Counted from the first letter of the stretch, positions 49,726 through 60,956 are shown. The stretch: 64,000 nt of DNA from Epiperipatus broadwayi (GCA_028023455.1 JAQFVV010000073.1:1285001-1349000), one strand, 5' to 3'. The notes: generated by a model not told the origin, from the letters alone. Made by a program: numbers and translations.

Positions 49726-52045
49726 ACATTCATATTTACATAATCGAGGAAATATTATATAGAATGGGTATCGAATAAATGAAACGTAACTGCAGACATA
49801 TAGTTTAAAATTATTTATTAATACATTTTAATAAAACATTCATTTACTAATAATATTTTATGGATTCAAAGCTTCATTAGCGGGATTTGCAATACTATTA
49901 TATTTTAAAGAATACATTTATTTATTTAGACATTATTTTATATTGAGGACTTCAGTAGCGGTATTTCCGATACTGTAATGTTTACAAAAGGAATTCACTT
50001 ATTTGAAGGCATAATCTAGCTACCTAAAATTCTCAGGTAAGTATTTCTAATGCATGCCTGGAGGGATTTATACCTTTGCAATGCAAGAGTCTAAAGTAAG
50101 ATTTAAGAGTAGCAGTGGACATATATTTATTTAATTAAAATATTTATTTTATGACTAAGGGCAAACATTTATTTGAGAGTGAATTATGAAGATAATGCAG
50201 AGGCGGAGTGATATATAGAATAATAAAATTAAGTAAAGGAACACGTGGTATGCTTTAGAAAGGCGATATGGAATGGCAGTATATCGAAACTGCAATGCCG
50301 TGAATGAGTTTATAAGAATGTCGGGCTGGTCTCTGCCATCGGCCCGATGAAGTAAGGTGTCACATAAGCATAACCAGGGACAAGCGGTCCGTGTCGCAGT
50401 TTGCCGGCTGGCTGCATGATGTCGTCAAGTCCTACGGGAGCACCCATTATGTCCGCTTGTGTAGGACGACTGGGGTTAATTTCAACCCTGAAGAATCCGG
50501 AAATTTCATGGTGGAATGGGTCATCGCATCTCTAAAACATAACACATGTATAATGTATAAACGATTATGATAAGATTTAAATAGATTTCTAACTCGGCCC
50601 TACATTATCAACATTTACTAAAGAACGTTGGCGACTCTCAAAGAAATGTAATTTGATGGAATTATTCATTAAGATTTAATAAATACAAAACATATCTAAA
50701 CTGGGAATGATTACAACTAATATGCCAGCCATTTGCGAAGTAGTAGACCCTGCATTACAATAAATGATGCATTGAATGCGTGTTGATTTATATGAAAGTT
50801 AAGTTATTTATGAAAGTAAATATTAATGAAAATTTGACACGCATTCACTGTTTCAAGCGATCATAGATTTAAACTTTGAAAATAGAGACAATTATGAGCA
50901 TGCAATAATTAAATAATAAATATAGATAAAATGTAGATTTTAGAAATATGCACCCAAGAAAGATAGAATGAGGTAAGCTAGATTATTAGAGAAATTTACA
51001 CATTAAGTTAATTATTCAATTTTAGTTATACAAATGGTAGTTTTTACATTTTACAATTTAGATAAGTAATATGAAGAAGAGCTATAGCATGTTATTAGAG
51101 TACTCTAGAGTTTGAACACAGACAGGTACCTGTTTTATAAGAAGTTTTCTGATTCCATTAGTTTAGCAGCAAAAAGTTCACGAGTGGCAATTCTTTCTTG
51201 TATTTAGATATTTCATTTACTTTCACAGCAGCAGCAGCTTTCTCATTTATTTCAGGCAGCAGATCTTCATGGTGAATTTATGATGGGCAATGGAAAGTTC
51301 GGCATCCGATAGGCCATCTCCCGATGGAGAATAATCTAGGTGCTTTTACTCGGTCATACCTTGGCAGGAACAATTTATTTTTATATTTTGGAGACTCTCA
51401 GTGATCGAGAGCAAAGCTAAAGTTGAAGTGAATGTCTCCAGCAAGTCTAAGATGGCCTCTTTTCTTATCTTGATCTTTCACATTTTTGTTAAGGTATTTT
51501 TAGGTTCTACTTAATCTGCCCTGAGGATAATCAATGCATTTTGTTGGTTTTAATTAAAGAAAGCTGCCATTCTATTGTTTACATTTTACATTTACTAATT
51601 ACATTTTGGGGAATTTTTCTTTAATTAATCTATTATCTATCACTGACCGATGCTTTTAAATTTCAAAGACAAAAAGGGAACATAAGATTATTTTAACTTT
51701 TAATTAAATATTACATCAGATTTTTTTTAGAATTATTATTAAACGAAATTTAAACAAAGCAATAAATACGAACTTTATAATCCAAAATAAATGATTAAAA
51801 TTATACAAAATTATATAACTAAAAGAAATCTAAATTATATTATTTTATCCCTATTTATTGCCTTTAATTTGAGATCGAAATGTGTGCGTGTTTATGCTGA
51901 ATTCTACATATATTTATACATTTTTAATATTGCTACACACACAATTCGATACCAAAAAGTTTAAATTTGGGCAGGATAGACCGGTCAGTGAGAGACGACA
52001 GAAAAAGGTGAAACTTAAGATTCGAATACGAATCTTACTGTTTCA
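49486..52045 (-). repeat. 3' LTR of the Gypsy-type element, 2560 bp
   Basis: On the plus strand it starts TGTAACAG and ends TTTCA, so the element-sense LTR is TG...CA. It is a close direct repeat of 54100-56636. Relative to that copy it lacks 19 bp near 49499, but has extra sequence near 49778 and about 51670-51700. The base differences I compared are mostly CG to TG or CA. At 2.5 kb it is long for an LTR. Confidence 0.93.
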
Positions 52046-52064
52046 TTTCCCCGTACTTCCCGTG
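52046..52064 (-). promoter_or_regulatory. Polypurine tract before the 3' LTR
   Basis: Read on the minus strand, ACGGGAAGTACGGGGAAA directly precedes the TG that opens the 3' LTR. This is the expected place and composition for the plus-strand priming site of an LTR retrotransposon, and it fixes the element's direction. Confidence 0.7.
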
Positions 52065-52515
52065 AACAATTAAGGAAGGACAAAGGAGGCAAGAAAGAGA
52101 AAAAAAATTTTACATTACATAATTTAAATACGAAAAAAATTATTATTTTTTTTTACAGATATATTGAAATATAGAAAGCAGAGATTACATGAAGCAACGA
52201 ACAATTTATATACCCGGATCTAGAATTTATAGTTTAATTAAAATGGCCTAATTTGGCCATGTCTGGTTAAAATCATAGTAATAATTAGTTAAACTGAATG
52301 TATATATATATAAAAAAATTCTTAGAATAGGATTAGTTAGTATAATATAAAAAAAAATTTTAAGAGTAATAGTAATTAAAACAATAATATATATATAATA
52401 AAATTTCTATCTAAAACCCTATTTGACTAAAGTACAATCCATTCAACCAAGTTCATTATATCAAGTTCATTTTAATATTTTCATATACGTTTAATAACCG
52501 TCCTAAGAGTCTAAT
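52065..52515. other. Untranslated 3' internal part of the LTR element
   Basis: There is no frame of note. It lies between the end of the fusion frame and the polypurine tract and is AT-rich. Confidence 0.5.
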
Positions 52516-52519
52516 ATTT

Positions 52520-53431
52520 TTACAACCCCGGGTCAGGTGGATAATACCTACATGGTTTGAGATTACGGGCATTATATGTCCCTTTTATGGTATCTCCATC
52601 TTTTAATAAATATGCATTTGGGCCACATGTGCGATCAATTATAAAGGGTCCCCGGTACAAAGGAAAGAACTTTTTATATACTCTTTTATCTCGGTTACTT
52701 TGTTGAGAGTTCCGTACCCAAACATAGTTCCCGACCTGGAAATGTTGGCTTCTCCGATCTGCTCGTAATTTCCATTCTGCCCTTTCTGTAAGGCGGCGGT
52801 GTGCCTTGCATCTGTCAGTTTCAATATTGATTTCACGTTCATCCATGGGTAATGGCGTCTTGATCAGTAATGAGTCCGCTTTACCAAAATGCAAACGTGT
52901 TGGTGTCATGCCAGTGTCCATCTTCGTCTCTTCTTTAATGCTGACTTCCTTCTCCGGTTCTTGTGGGCCTTCATCGGCTGGAATGAGGTTTCTTTGCTCA
53001 TCACACTTTTTCATATTTACTACACTACCTGCTTGCCCTTCTACTATCATCGGTTCGTCTGATCTCTCTGACTTCCTGTCCTTTTCCATATCTTTAATCT
53101 CTTCTTCCTTTTTACTAACTGGGGATATTCCAAAATGTTTCTTTATGGCTTCTAACTCTCCCCACATAATGTCTTTAAATTTCTGATATTCTCTAACTCT
53201 TATCTTTTCTTCTTCTTGTCTCTGTTTTGATTCTTCCTCTCTTCTTTTTCTCATTTCCTCCTCATACATTTTCTTCATTTCTTGCATATTCTGTCTGAGT
53301 ATTTCCTCAATGAACTTGAAATTAAAGTCCATTGATCCTCTGTATTGTTGCGGAGCTTCCCTTCGCTCGGGTGTCGACTCCAAAGCTTCAGATAAATCTA
53401 CTTGCTCTCTATCAATATTTTCTGATTCCAT
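52520..53431 (-). CDS. Gag-like / integrase C-terminal fusion protein
   Basis: A 303-codon open frame starts at an ATG at 53431. Residues 1 to about 125 are acidic and basic mixed, with a long Glu/Lys/Arg-rich coiled coil at about 38-90 (FIEEILRQNMQEMKK, RKRREEESKQRQEEE), as in Gag N-terminal parts. Residues 173-183 read TGMTPTRLHFG, the point where the integrase catalytic core normally ends. The tail follows (YVWVRN at 236-241, then the GPF motif in LYRGPFIIDRTCGPNAYLL at 258-276). All of protease, RT, RNase H and the integrase core between these parts is missing. The joint lies around residues 165-172 and is in frame. The Gag identity is inferred from position and composition only. The integrase tail is clear. 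Confidence 0.85.
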   Translation of the reverse strand: MESENIDREQVDLSEALESTPERREAPQQYRGSMDFNFKFIEEILRQNMQEMKKMYEEEMRKRREEESKQRQEEEKIRVREYQKFKDIMWGELEAIKKHFGISPVSKKEEEIKDMEKDRKSERSDEPMIVEGQAGSVVNMKKCDEQRNLIPADEGPQEPEKEVSIKEETKMDTGMTPTRLHFGKADSLLIKTPLPMDEREINIETDRCKAHRRLTERAEWKLRADRRSQHFQVGNYVWVRNSQQSNRDKRVYKKFFPLYRGPFIIDRTCGPNAYLLKDGDTIKGTYNARNLKPCRYYPPDPGL

Positions 53432-54076
53432 TTTCTTAATATGATTTATTTATTTTATACTACTAGCATTTGACTACTCCCCACCGGTATATTGGCCCTA
53501 TAACACTCTTTCGCTGCCCTCACCTACTCTACATTGCCCTATCTCTATATTGCTGCGTTTAACATATTTAACATATATATTATAGCGAACTACTGGTAAT
53601 GCGTATAATAAGCCACTGCTGTCTATGATATATATATTTGTACTTTAACAAAATATTTACTGTTAACATATATAACAAGCTTCTGCTGTCTATGCTATAT
53701 ATATAACGGTGCTTTAATAAAAAAATTCAATGCTACTTGCTTTCTCATTTAGCGACTGATTACTTTTTTTTTTTGACATATATATATAAAAAAAATATTT
53801 CATTAGATCCGAGTATTTTCGTTCCTTCTTAAATTACACACACATCCCTGCTTTCCTTAAATTTGTTATTATGCCTGCTGTCCTTTCATTTACTCGACCC
53901 ACATTATTTCACTCGATTTATTTTTTTTTCATTATTTTTATCAAAACAAAATCGTATATATATAGAATAATTAGCTAACTCGAGTAACGAACGCTAAAAG
54001 AAATTTATATGCGTTATATTTTGCTCAGGGTATATATGGTTTTTTTGTATCGAAAGCTCCACGTTGGAAAGCGCCA
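53432..54076 (-). promoter_or_regulatory. 5' leader of the LTR element with candidate primer binding site
   Basis: On the minus strand, TGGCGCTTTCCAACGTGGA begins at 54076, about 23 bases inside the LTR end (54100). It opens with TGG, as expected for a site complementary to a tRNA 3' end, and resembles the TGGCGCC..ACGTGG type of primer site. The 23-base gap is larger than usual, so the call is tentative. The rest of the leader to the start codon shows TA-rich sequence and no other frame. Confidence 0.5.
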
Positions 54077-54358
54077 AATGCTAAAAAAAAATTTAACTAT
54101 GTAACAGTCAGAAAACGTGTGACTCGTAAACATAGTGCAGAATTTGACCACCACACAGAACAGCAGCACCATCGAGGTAGCGAAGCCACCCATGTTACTG
54201 AGTTCGAACATAGTTTATCGGTTCCACAATACAATCCACGAAACAACGCATCTGATGCGACATTAGTAAATATTTCCTTAGGCACGGTGGTCAGGGATAT
54301 GCAAGAGATTCATGATTTTATTCTCGAGTTAGCCAATAATCAAACTAATATTAATTAA
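53975..54358 (+). other. Antisense open frame in the right LTR and leader
   Basis: The frame is open from about 53975 without an in-frame ATG and runs through the LTR boundary to a stop at 54358. It includes SKAPRWKAPNAKKK, then the same EFDHHTEQQHHRGSEATHV and DMQEIHDFILELANN segments as the left LTR. TTATATTTTGCTCAG before 54029 looks like a splice acceptor. It could be an exon of an antisense transcript or a chance frame. I do not recognise a family. Confidence 0.3.
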
Positions 54359-56636
54359 ACATTCATATTTACATAATCGAGGAAATATTATATAGAATGG
54401 GTATCGAAGTAACTGCAGACATAGAGTTTAAAATTATTTATTAATACATTTTAATAAAACAATCATTTACTAATAATATTTTATGGATTCAAAGCTTCAT
54501 TAGCGGGATTTGCAATACTATTATATGTTAAAGAATACATTTATTTATTTAGACATTATTTTATATTGAGGACTTCAGTAGCGGTATTTTTGATACTGTA
54601 ATGTTTACAAAAGGAATTCACTTATTTGAAGGCGTAATCTAGCTACCTAAAATTCTCGGGTAAGTATTTCTAATGCATGCCTGGAGGGATTTATACCTTT
54701 GCAATGCAGGACTCTAAAGTAAGATTTAAGAGTAGCGGCGGACATATATTTATTTAATTAAAATATTTATTTATCACTAAGGGCAAACCTTTATTTGAGA
54801 GTGAATTATGAAGATAATGCAGAGGCGGAGTGATATATAGAATAATAAAACTAAGTAAAGGAACACGTGGTACGCTTTAGAAAGGCGATATGGAATGGCA
54901 GTATATTGAAACTGCAATGCCGTGAATGAGTTTATAAGAATGTCGGGCTGGTCTTTGCCATCAGCCCAACGAAGTAAGGTGTCACATAAGCATAACCAGG
55001 GACAAGCGGTCTGTGTCGCAGTTTGCCGGCTGGATGCATGATGTGGTCAAGTCCAACAGGAGCACCCATTATGCCCGCTTGTGTAGGACAACTGGGATTA
55101 ATTTCAACCCTGAAGAATCCAGAAATTTTACGGCTGAATGGGTCATCGTGTCTCTAAAATGTAACACATGTATAATGTATAAATGATTATGATAAGATTT
55201 AAATAGATTTCTAACTCGGCCCTACATTATCAACATTTACTAAAGAACGTTGGCGACTCTCAAAGAAATGTAATTTGATGGAATTATTCATTAAGATTTA
55301 ATAAATACAAAACATATCTAAACTGGGAATGATTACAACTAATATGCCAGCCATTTGCGAAGTAGTAGACCCTGCATTACAATAAATGATGCATTGAATG
55401 CGTGTCAATTTATATGAAAGTTAAGTTATTTATGAAAGTAAATATTAATGAAAATTTGACATGCATTCACTGTTTCAAGCGATCATAGATTTAAACTTTG
55501 AAAATAGAGACAATTATGAGCATGCAATAATTAAATATTAAATATAGATGAAATGTAGATTTTAGAAATACGCACCCAAGAAAGATAGAATGAGGTAAGC
55601 TAGATTATTAGAGAAATTTCGACATTAAGTTAATTATTCAGTTTTAGTTATACATATGGTAGTTTTTACATTTTATAATTTAGATAAGTAATATGAAGAA
55701 TAGCTATAGCATGTTATTAGAGTACTCTAGAGTTTGAACACATACAGGTGCCTGTTTTATAAGAAGTTTTCTGATTCCATTAGTTTAGCAGCAAAAAGTT
55801 CACGAGTGACAATTCTTTTTTGTATTTAGATATTTCATTTACTTTCACAGCAGCAGCAGCTTTCTCATTTATTTCAGGCCACAGATTTTCATGGTGAATT
55901 TATGATGGGCAATGGAAAGTTCGGCATCTGATAGGCCATCTCCCGATGGAGAATAATCTAGGTGCTTTTACTCGGTCATACCTTGGCAGGAACAATTTAT
56001 TTTTATATTTTGGAGACTCTCAGTGATCGAGAGCAAAGCTAAAGTTGAAGTGAATGTCCCCAGCAAGTCTAAGATGGCCTCTTTTCTTATCTTGATCTTT
56101 CACATTTTTGTTAAGGTATTTTTAGGTTCTACTTAATCTGCCCTGAGGATAATCAATGCATTTCGTTGGTTTTAAAAAAGCTGCCGTTCTATTGTTTACA
56201 TTTTACATTTACTAATTACATTTTGGGGAATTTTTCTTTAATTAATCTATTATCTATCACTGACCGATGCTTTTAAATTTCAAAGACACCTTTTAATTAA
56301 ATATTACATCAGATTTTTTTAGAATTATTATTAAACGAAATTTAAACAAAGCAATAAATATGAACTTTATAATCCAAAATAAATGATTAAAATTATACAA
56401 AATTATATAACTAAAAGAAATCTAAATTATATTATTTTATCCCTATTTATTGCCTTTAATTTGAGATCGAAATGTGTGCATGTTTATGCTGAATACTACA
56501 TATATTTATACATTTTTAATATTGCTACACACACAATTCGATACCAAAAGTTTAAATTTGGGCGGGATAGACCGGTCAGTGAGAGACGACAGAAAAAGGT
56601 GAAACTTAAGATTCGAATATGAATCTTACTGTTTCA
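54100..56636 (-). repeat. 5' LTR of the Gypsy-type element, 2537 bp
   Basis: The plus-strand ends are TGTAACAG and TTACTGTTTCA, as in the other LTR. It would hold the promoter for the element on the minus strand. It keeps more CpG sites than the left LTR in the first 250 bases (for example CGAAACAACGCATCTGATGCGAC). Confidence 0.93.
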
Positions 56637-56640
56637 ATAC
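56637..56640. repeat. Target-site duplication ATAC (right)
   Basis: It matches 49482-49485 on the other side of the LTR element. Confidence 0.8.
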
Positions 56641-56999
56641 ATTAGGTTGACTTATGGAGTTATTCACCATTGTCATGTGAGAAACTTTTTTTGAACTTTC
56701 TTTTTTGTAACTTTTCTTTTCTATTTAATATTTTTGTATTTTCCATGTTCATAGATACATACATGATCTGCTATCTTAGACACATCTGTTTTATCTCTTG
56801 TAATCATCATTTTGTGCTCTTGCAATTGTGTTTCTATTGGGGCAACTGGTCTCACCAATATAGAATCTACCCCTTTCACAAACATACCTTATGAAGAAGC
56901 ATTGTTTATTGTAAGAAAAAAGACTAATTTGGTGCTAACAACAGCATACTTTTCATATAACACAGAAATCTTTTTTAAAAAATTAAAGTAACAGTTATG

Positions 57000-57960
57000 G
57001 GCTGACCATTGTCACCCCTGACTAGCATTACTTACATGGAATATCTTGAAACTACAGCCATATCCTCCTAAAATTTGGCTTTGCTATATTGATGACACAT
57101 TTACTGTATGGCCATATGGTAGAGCACTGTGACAAACTTTCTGGAAGCACATAAACAACATATCCCTTTCAATTAAATTCATAATAGAATGAGAATAAGA
57201 ACAAAAATTGGTATTCATAGATGTTCTTGTGACAACACTCCCTCTTTGCAAAGTCAACACTACAGTTTTCTCAGAAAACCCATGCATACAAGAAAATACT
57301 TAGCCTATAAATCCAACACACCAGAAACACAAACATGAAGTTATACTATCACTATAAAACAGAGCAAAAAAGTTTGGACAAAAATAAGCAATGTGAGAAA
57401 AAGAAAAGATTTATATAGAATAAGTCTTATGAAAAATGTTTATTTGTCAGGTGTTATTAAGAAAACCTTAAATAGATAACAAAAAGAACCATCAAAAGAA
57501 AAAAAACAGTTATTGATATTGTAGTGTACCCATACATACCAAAAATAGCAGACAAATTAAAGAAAATATGCAGTCAGTGTAACATCGGAACAGCTTTCCA
57601 GAGACACACCATACTATGAGAAATTTTAACATCTATAAAGCCTAAATTTGAAATGCTGAAAAGCAAAAACTGCGTCTTTGAAATATCATGTGAATGTGGT
57701 CATTAAAAAGCAATCGCAGCAGCACAAACTGATGATTAGAAAAAAGAAAACAGATGTGTATAAGGTAAGTGACTATGTATGTACCAAGGAAACATATGTT
57801 CAATTAGGAAAATACAAAACATATTAGATAGAGAAAAAAGAAGGTACAAAGAAGTAAATTCAAAGAAGCTGCTAACATGAATGGTAACATGAAAGAGTGA
57901 GTAGCCACATATGTCAGTCTAGTATGATCATATATAATGTGCGGAAACCACTATTCCACA
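57000..57960 (+). pseudogene. PLE-D reverse transcriptase and GIY-YIG remains
   Basis: LCYIDDTFTVWPYGRAL at about 57082-57130 is motif C with both Asp. HINNISLSIKF and KLVFIDVLVTT follow, as in PLE-A (NNMHSHIKF, LPFLDVLVTR). The GIY-YIG remains are at 57650-57950. Stops occur every 20-40 codons. It is dead and N-terminally truncated. Confidence 0.72.
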
Positions 57961-58032
57961 TTGCTCTTAGAAAAAATTGGAAAAATCAGGAGGAATTTCA
58001 TAGATAACTATATAAAATGTATATTGACTGTT

Positions 58033-58298
58033 GCCTTTGGCAGGGTGAGTCAGGTAGTTAGAGTGTTACCTTAAAATTTAATATTCAAAAATCTAAAGGT
58101 CCAGATTCAATTCCCATGCTAGTACTATCACTGATGAGAACAGCAACATTTGAAGAACAGAGAAAAATAATACCTCTCAAAACATTATGCATCTGCGAAC
58201 CTGTGTGATATTACTAACAGTGGAATGTAATTGGAATATTTAGATAAAGTTAAATTTTCTAAAAACCTTCAATACTTAATACTAGATGATGGAAATAG
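58033..58298 (+). mobile_element. SINE-1 copy (right arm of PLE-D palindrome)
   Basis: It has an A-box-like TGAGTCAGGTAG (58046-58057) and a B-box-like AGATTCAATTCC (58103-58114). The body has the decayed hammerhead-like module (TTTGAAGA .. AAAAC) and the tail ends GATGATGGAAATAG. It sits next to the PLE-D tail in the same relation as the copy at 49143-49405. Confidence 0.78.
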
Positions 58299-58364
58299 TC
58301 CATTATGTAAATACCATTACTACATAATCTCCATAGAAAAATCTAATTTTAAGCCAATAAACAT

Positions 58365-58525
58365 CACATGACCACCATTTCTTATGCTTGCTTATAACTG
58401 TTATTAAAACAGGCAAAACTTTCCATATGTATTGCCACTCAGTGCAAGCCTTCTGGCATCCATTGATTACTCTGGTTTGCACTGAGTGGCAATACGTATG
58501 GAGAGTTTTGCCTGTTTTAAAAATC
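58365..58525. repeat. Fold-back family C, mini palindrome
   Basis: Left AAAACAGGCAAAACTTTCCATATG..TATTGCCACTCAGTGCAA and right TTTGCACTGAGTGGCAATACGTATGGAGAGTTTTGCCTGTTTT are inverted arms around AGGCTTGC..CCTTCTGGCATCC-like sequence. It holds only the end block of family C, without the hammerhead-like part. Confidence 0.7.
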
Positions 58526-58529
58526 TAGT

Positions 58530-58915
58530 TTATTATTTTTTTTAATATAATTGTAAATATTAATTGATAAACATATTATGAATGAAGTGATGGCATACTG
58601 TCACTCAAAAAAGATTAAGAATATTACTCAATGGTATCTTCCTACTGCCTATATTTAATGTAGCTTAAAAGTAAAAAGCACAAATAATTATTTAAGTCTA
58701 TTACATAGATTAATAAATAATGATTGCCAATGAAGAAATAAATAGGAACCAATAAAATTTCAGATTCACAGCATACTATTAGATTGCAATTTATAATATC
58801 ATATACTAGTCTAAGAGATTTGAAATAATTTATCTCTCTCTACATATAATTTAAGAAAAATGTCCTTTTGTCATATAAACTTTGAAGATTTGAAATGGTA
58901 TAGCATATATATCAT
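58530..58915. other. AT-rich stretch, no feature seen
   Basis: Nothing recognisable. Confidence 0.45.
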
Positions 58916-58919
58916 TTTG

Positions 58920-59160
58920 CAATCATAATATATCCACTGCAAAATAAAGGTCTCTCCAAATCCAGTTTTTTTAATCTATAGCTTCTCTTCTACATCTCTC
59001 ACCAGAAAACTTTTTATTTCAACCAACCATCTAACATAGATCATTTTAGGCCTATCCAACTTTAAGCCAGTTTTTTTCAATCTATAGCCTCTTTTTTACA
59101 TCTCACATCAGCAAATTTTTTTATTTCAATCGTCCATCTAACATATAGGTTTTTTTTTTC
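58920..59160 (-). pseudogene. RTE 3' end fragment with internal duplication
   Basis: The start ATCCACTGCAAAATAAAGGTCTCTCCAA matches the RTE C-terminal end in antisense (compare 2590-2620). A block of about 85 bp (CCAGTTTTTTT.AATCTATAGC through CCATCTAACATA) occurs twice in tandem (about 58963-59040 and 59067-59148). It is followed by a poly-T/A region at 59150-59185. Confidence 0.65.
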
Positions 59161-60250
59161 TTTTTTTTTTTTTTTTATTTTTTGGATGAATCCATATTAA
59201 AACTCCAGTTTCCAATTTAATTCATCTAATAAAAGGAGATTTTCTTAAGAGAATATATAAGAATAATGAGAAAATCAGTCTGAAAGGGTTCACCCTGGTT
59301 GATACTTTATAATAATGTTCAATAAAATAGTACAATATGTATCTGAAATTTTAGTTGTAATTATATATTATAAGGTTTAGGTGGACCTTTAGTTTTGAGT
59401 TTTTAATGGGATTTTCTTTGTACTTTTTGATAAACTTTAGCTATGATAACTGGTATTGAAAATTAATATTACACTATCTAGTTACCATATTTGTCTCACT
59501 TATTTAAATCAAAAGTGAAACAGATTGAAGATCACTATCCTGACTTATACAAAGGTTTTATATTAGATATCAATATGCCATATATGTGAAGGTTGAAAAT
59601 ATCATGTTTTCTTTTTGTATTAGATATCAATATGCTATATATGTAAAGGTTGAAAATACCACAAGTTTTCACACACATAAAGTATCAATATCTGATCTAC
59701 AGTCGTATAATATTGGGTAATAACCAAAACGCAAATTTGCTTTTGATTTAAAAATATTCAGACAAATCAATATTATTACCAAATTTCATGATTTTAAGTT
59801 GCATTTCCATTTTTTAATTACTATGTTGCTTGGTTACATTATATCAAATTTATCTTTAAAAATGCTTGAAAAATCGTATTAAATTATCAAACGGTAACCA
59901 AAGAAATAAGTAAAGTTGTGGATAAATGAAATATATATTGTAGTCAAATGGGAAACCAGCACATAATTGGATATGTGTAAATAATTCCCTTTCATGTTTG
60001 TAAAGGTTCCAATGCTTAATGGTTGCTAAAACAACTCCTTATCCAATTTGAAAGTAGTTACATTTCGATACATTATATTAATATAATTTTCATATAATAT
60101 TGACGTATATGCGTTCCTTCTTTAAATGTATAGTATAGATAATAGAAAAATACAAATATGTTTTTGGAGTCATTAAAATTTTTCTCTATTTACAATTATA
60201 TAATTAAAAAATTATGTAATAAATTATAGATTTATGCTTTATGCTTGTCC
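59160..60250. other. AT-rich stretch with a 57-bp duplication
   Basis: TATTAGATATCAATATGC occurs at 59561 and 59618 in two tandem copies of about 57 bp (each followed by CATATATGTGAAGGTTGAAAATA-like sequence). No gene was recognised. Confidence 0.55.
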
Positions 60251-60256
60251 AAATTA

Positions 60257-60327
60257 TAATAATATTAAATAGTGCTATCACACTTATAACGTAAAGCTGT
60301 ATAAATTAATAGCAATTAATCAATTAA
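60257..60327. repeat. 71-bp inverted repeat, left
   Basis: It pairs with 61770-61840 at 69 of 71 positions. Both differences are transitions. Confidence 0.9.
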
Positions 60328-60481
60328 ATGACTTGATGCTTTTGAGAAAATGTATTTCTCATAATCATAGCCTATTATGACTCATTCATTGCAATCATTC
60401 TATAGGTATAATATGCAAACTCTATGCAAATAAGTCAATTAGTCCACATTTTTGATACAGGAAAAAGATGCTCCTTTACGA

Positions 60482-60850
60482 TTAATGGCAAAGGAGTCTT
60501 CTGCTATGAAGCAAGAGCTCCTTTACTTTATGTTTAACATTGTGCCTTTCAGTACAAACTAATTTTTCAGAGGTGGGTTTGAACTCGTATCTGGATAGTT
60601 TTTGATATTGTGCAAAAATTGAAGTCCATTCTGTGTTAGTATGTGACTTATTATACCTATACTTATGCTGTGACAGCCTAGTAGCTATGGTGGCTCTGAT
60701 TTCACCATAGTATGAGGCTTTGCATCCATTGTGAGAGCATACAACATTATACATGGCCTGTGAGGTCTGATCAAAAGCTATGGTGTCTTTAGTGTTGTTA
60801 ATAACCCTATTAGTTGAGAGACATGTATGAAAGCTTAAACAAAACTGCAT
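60482..60850 (-). pseudogene. PLE-C GIY-YIG domain
   Basis: The 122-codon frame includes NVVCSHNGCKASYYGEIRAT and IATRLSQHKYRYNK, the GIY-YIG core (YYGE in place of YIGE) and its Arg/His helix. It ends with the KHKVKELLLHSRRLL block. The Met at 60850 is internal to the old polyprotein. Confidence 0.75.
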
Positions 60851-60956
60851 AGAAAAAGTCCTATAGAATGTCTAATGCAAAGATGGCATGTAAGGCAACA
60901 ACAGAAAAGGCTTGTTGTCTCTACCTCTGTGTGTTCCTGTATTATTAATAAATTGT

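Larger units (their letters stand above)
49486..56636 (-). mobile_element. Non-autonomous Ty3/Gypsy-type LTR retrotransposon, complete
   Basis: Two direct LTRs (49486-52045, 54100-56636) enclose a 2054-bp internal region. Orientation is minus, shown by the open frame at 53431-52520, by a purine-rich tract right before the left LTR and by a primer-site-like sequence inside the right LTR. The target duplication ATAC is intact, so this is a complete insertion. The internal region encodes only a Gag-like/integrase-tail fusion. Protease, RT, RNase H and the integrase core are absent. Replication would need proteins from a full-length relative. It is less AT-rich than the surroundings and is inserted in a PLE-D tail. 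Confidence 0.92.
56637..58020. mobile_element. PLE-D inverted pair, interrupted by the LTR element
   Basis: 56870-56637 (minus) continues the left tail cut at 49485: CERGRFYIGET-like GIY-YIG sequence and ..IARAQNDDYKR. From about 57000 to 58020 a plus-strand copy carries RT motif C (PKIWLCYIDDTFTVWPYG at 57071-57124), FIDVLVTTLPL, and then the same GIY-YIG tail (CECGH then AAAQTDD and NRCV) at 57680-57770. The tails point outward, as in the other PLE pairs. Many stops are present. Confidence 0.75.

Noticed and set aside
52806-53186. 126-codon plus-strand frame inside the LTR element
   Set aside because: It is antisense to the Gag-like/integrase fusion frame, whose motif content is much stronger.
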